Part shown: positions 52,741 through 53,969 of the stretch, piece by piece
How positions within the stretch are numbered: the first letter of the stretch is position 1
Layout: each line of letters begins with the position of its first letter
Source: an uncultured Agrococcus sp.
GTDB lineage: Bacteria; Actinomycetota; Actinomycetes; Actinomycetales; Microbacteriaceae
Direction of reading: 5' to 3'
DNA: 53,969 nt
Assembly (NCBI RefSeq): GCF_945915485.1
Contig: NZ_CAMEFJ010000010.1
Span: 1 to 53,969, forward strand
The notes under the pieces: model-generated
What the model saw: the letters and a program-made list of their open reading frames with translations, nothing else
The model's database searches: none
What the model was told of the DNA's origin: nothing
Made by a program: the position numbers and the translations under genes

Positions 52741-53969
52741 TCATAATCGCAAGCGGGATGCTCGGCCGTTCTCAACGAGCCAGCGCCCCGACCCAGAGCA
52801 GATCGGCAGTTGCACAGCTCCTCTCAGGAGCGAACGCAGCTGCCGATCTGCCGTATCCAGCAGTGCCACGGGTCGCTCGGCCAGCGCCGCATCGAGAGCG
52901 CCCCAGGCTCCCTCCCACTGCGCAGGCGTTCCGACGATGAGGTCGCCCTGGTGCCCCGGCTCGACCCCTTTCCTCAACTCACCGGGGAGCTGTTCCGGCC
53001 TGCCGGCGACCACCGCGAGGGGTCCTTCGGGCAGCGGTACGTAGTGCGCAGCGACCGATGGCGTATCTGCCGCCGGCAGTACGAACTGCACGCGGTCGTC
53101 GCCGAGCCAGCCGCCGCCGGCCGGCAACTCGGGGACGTGGGGAGCCGTCGCTCCCGCCAGCAGGTGTTCCTGCTTCGTCGGCATTCGCATCACGACGGTG
53201 TGCTCAGCGAGTGCGGCGATGGTCGTGAGGGTGCCGCCGACCCTTCTGGCCGTGAGTACGTACGCGGCACCGGCCGCGCCGGCCTCCCGCATCCTTTGCT
53301 GCAGCGCCCTGGAGAGGTCGTGCGCGTGCTCGTCACCGGCCTGCATCAGCAGCATGTCGAGGTCGTCGATGACGATGACTCTCGCATCCGGCGTCGAGTC
53401 GAGGGCGTCCCCGAGTGCCTCCAGCTCATCGATGAGCATCGCTCCTGCAGCATCGCAGAAGCGCCGTGCCGCGGTCGACTTGCCGCTGGCCGAAGAACCG
53501 ACGATGAATACGCTGCCGTTGCGCGGATGCCAGCGAATCGCGTCGCGCCGCTGCAGGGCCGGTCGGTCGGCGTAGGCGAAGATGACCGACCCTTCCTCCG
53601 CAACCGCCGTCACGCTCTCCGGGGTGATCCGTTCCGGCAGCGGCGGCAGGTACGGATGCCGCGGTTTCGGTCCTGCGAGCGAACGTTGGACGGTCTGCCG
53701 GATGTGCTGCTCGCCCGCGAGTGCCGTCTGCGCGATAACGCGCGCGCTGCCGGAGATTCGCACGGCGCAGCGTCCGCGATGCGCGAGGTCGAAGTGCGCA
53801 GCGTCGGGAGCACCCACGACCGCGACCGAATCCGGTTCGTCGTTGACCCGCAGGCAGAGGCGCAGACCGCAGTTCGTCATGAGTGCGTCGCGCACCGCAT
53901 CCGCCGGTCGCTGCGTGCACAGGATCAGGTGCACGCCGAGACTCCTGCCCCGCGCCGCGATGTCGACGA
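52741..53969 (-). CDS. FtsK/SpoIIIE-type ATPase, C-terminal part (cut by window edge)
   Basis: The last ~409 residues of a larger protein that continues past position 53969. It opens with the end of one FtsK/SpoIIIE ATPase domain (DIAARGRSLGVHLILCTQRPA, then LMTNCGLRLCLRV and SVAVVGAPDAA), followed by a linker and a second, degenerate ATPase domain with Walker A GSSASGKST and a Walker-B-like RVIVIDDLDMLL, ending VENGRASRLRL. This tandem layout recalls EccC/EssC motor proteins of type VII secretion, but no Esx genes are visible, so a different translocase is possible. It converges with gabT, 40 bp apart. Confidence 0.85.
   Translation of the reverse strand, partial: VDIAARGRSLGVHLILCTQRPADAVRDALMTNCGLRLCLRVNDEPDSVAVVGAPDAAHFDLAHRGRCAVRISGSARVIAQTALAGEQHIRQTVQRSLAGPKPRHPYLPPLPERITPESVTAVAEEGSVIFAYADRPALQRRDAIRWHPRNGSVFIVGSSASGKSTAARRFCDAAGAMLIDELEALGDALDSTPDARVIVIDDLDMLLMQAGDEHAHDLSRALQQRMREAGAAGAAYVLTARRVGGTLTTIAALAEHTVVMRMPTKQEHLLAGATAPHVPELPAGGGWLGDDRVQFVLPAADTPSVAAHYVPLPEGPLAVVAGRPEQLPGELRKGVEPGHQGDLIVGTPAQWEGAWGALDAALAERPVALLDTADRQLRSLLRGAVQLPICSGSGRWLVENGRASRLRL

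Noticed and set aside
51210-52775. 521-codon minus-strand open frame opposite gabT
   Set aside because: Entirely antisense to GabT; composition typical of a shadow frame.

Overview
The window is a chromosomal segment of a high-GC actinobacterium, most likely a member of Microbacteriaceae or a close relative. This rests on gene order and protein types: pheS-pheT-argC-argJ-argB with argF, argH and tyrS on the same strand, gluABCD, infC-rpmI-rplT, hisC-hisB-hisH-priA, divergent LysM/lexA, hflX, dapF-miaA-miaB, and ftsK-pgsA-cinA-clgR-DUF3046-recA-recX. No rRNA, tRNA, CRISPR array, insertion sequence or phage gene was recognised. Most genes lie on the minus strand, so operons read right to left.

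Layout. 1-600: no recognisable gene. 601-1896: tyrS. 2076-3160: plus-strand pair of a SatD-like HTH protein and a membrane protein behind two AACC-N6-GGTT dyads. 3173-16710: an arginine/phenylalanyl-tRNA-synthetase block (argH, argF, argB, argJ, argC, pheT, pheS). Where argD normally sits between argB and argF there is instead a GntR-prpD-prpB-prpC methylcitrate cluster plus a DJ-1/PfpI gene, and prpC is reduced to a relic. 16834-28634: glutamate-type ABC importer (gluABCD), two secreted sortase-anchored M14 metallocarboxypeptidases, and between them a response regulator, a sensor kinase and a TAXI-family substrate-binding lipoprotein. I read this as a possible peptide-scavenging and sensing locus. 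28787-31579: TrmH-type methyltransferase, L20, L35, IF3 with a probable AUC start, DUF1844. 31719-35655: histidine genes with PriA and an SseB-like protein. 35737-36917: LysM protein and lexA flanking an SOS box.

37024-51155: hflX, an RsmC-like methyltransferase, VOC protein, dapF, miaA, miaB, two paralogous lipoproteins, recX, recA (with an SOS box almost identical to that near lexA), DUF3046, clgR, cinA, pgsA, ftsK, a 61-codon relic of dxr and an OsmC peroxidase. 51375-52700: gabT on the plus strand. 52741-53969: C-terminal part of an FtsK/SpoIIIE-type ATPase that runs off the right edge.

Three signals go beyond routine annotation. (1) Two relic genes, prpC and dxr, keep only their two ends after internal deletions. 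(2) Fifteen genes without a Shine-Dalgarno sequence have a TANNNT hexamer exactly 6-8 nt before the start codon, the signature of leaderless transcripts. (3) Several intergenic regions hold large concentric palindromes, two of which share their arms (TCGGTCTATG). All functions are inferred from sequence motifs and family knowledge; no database search was run.
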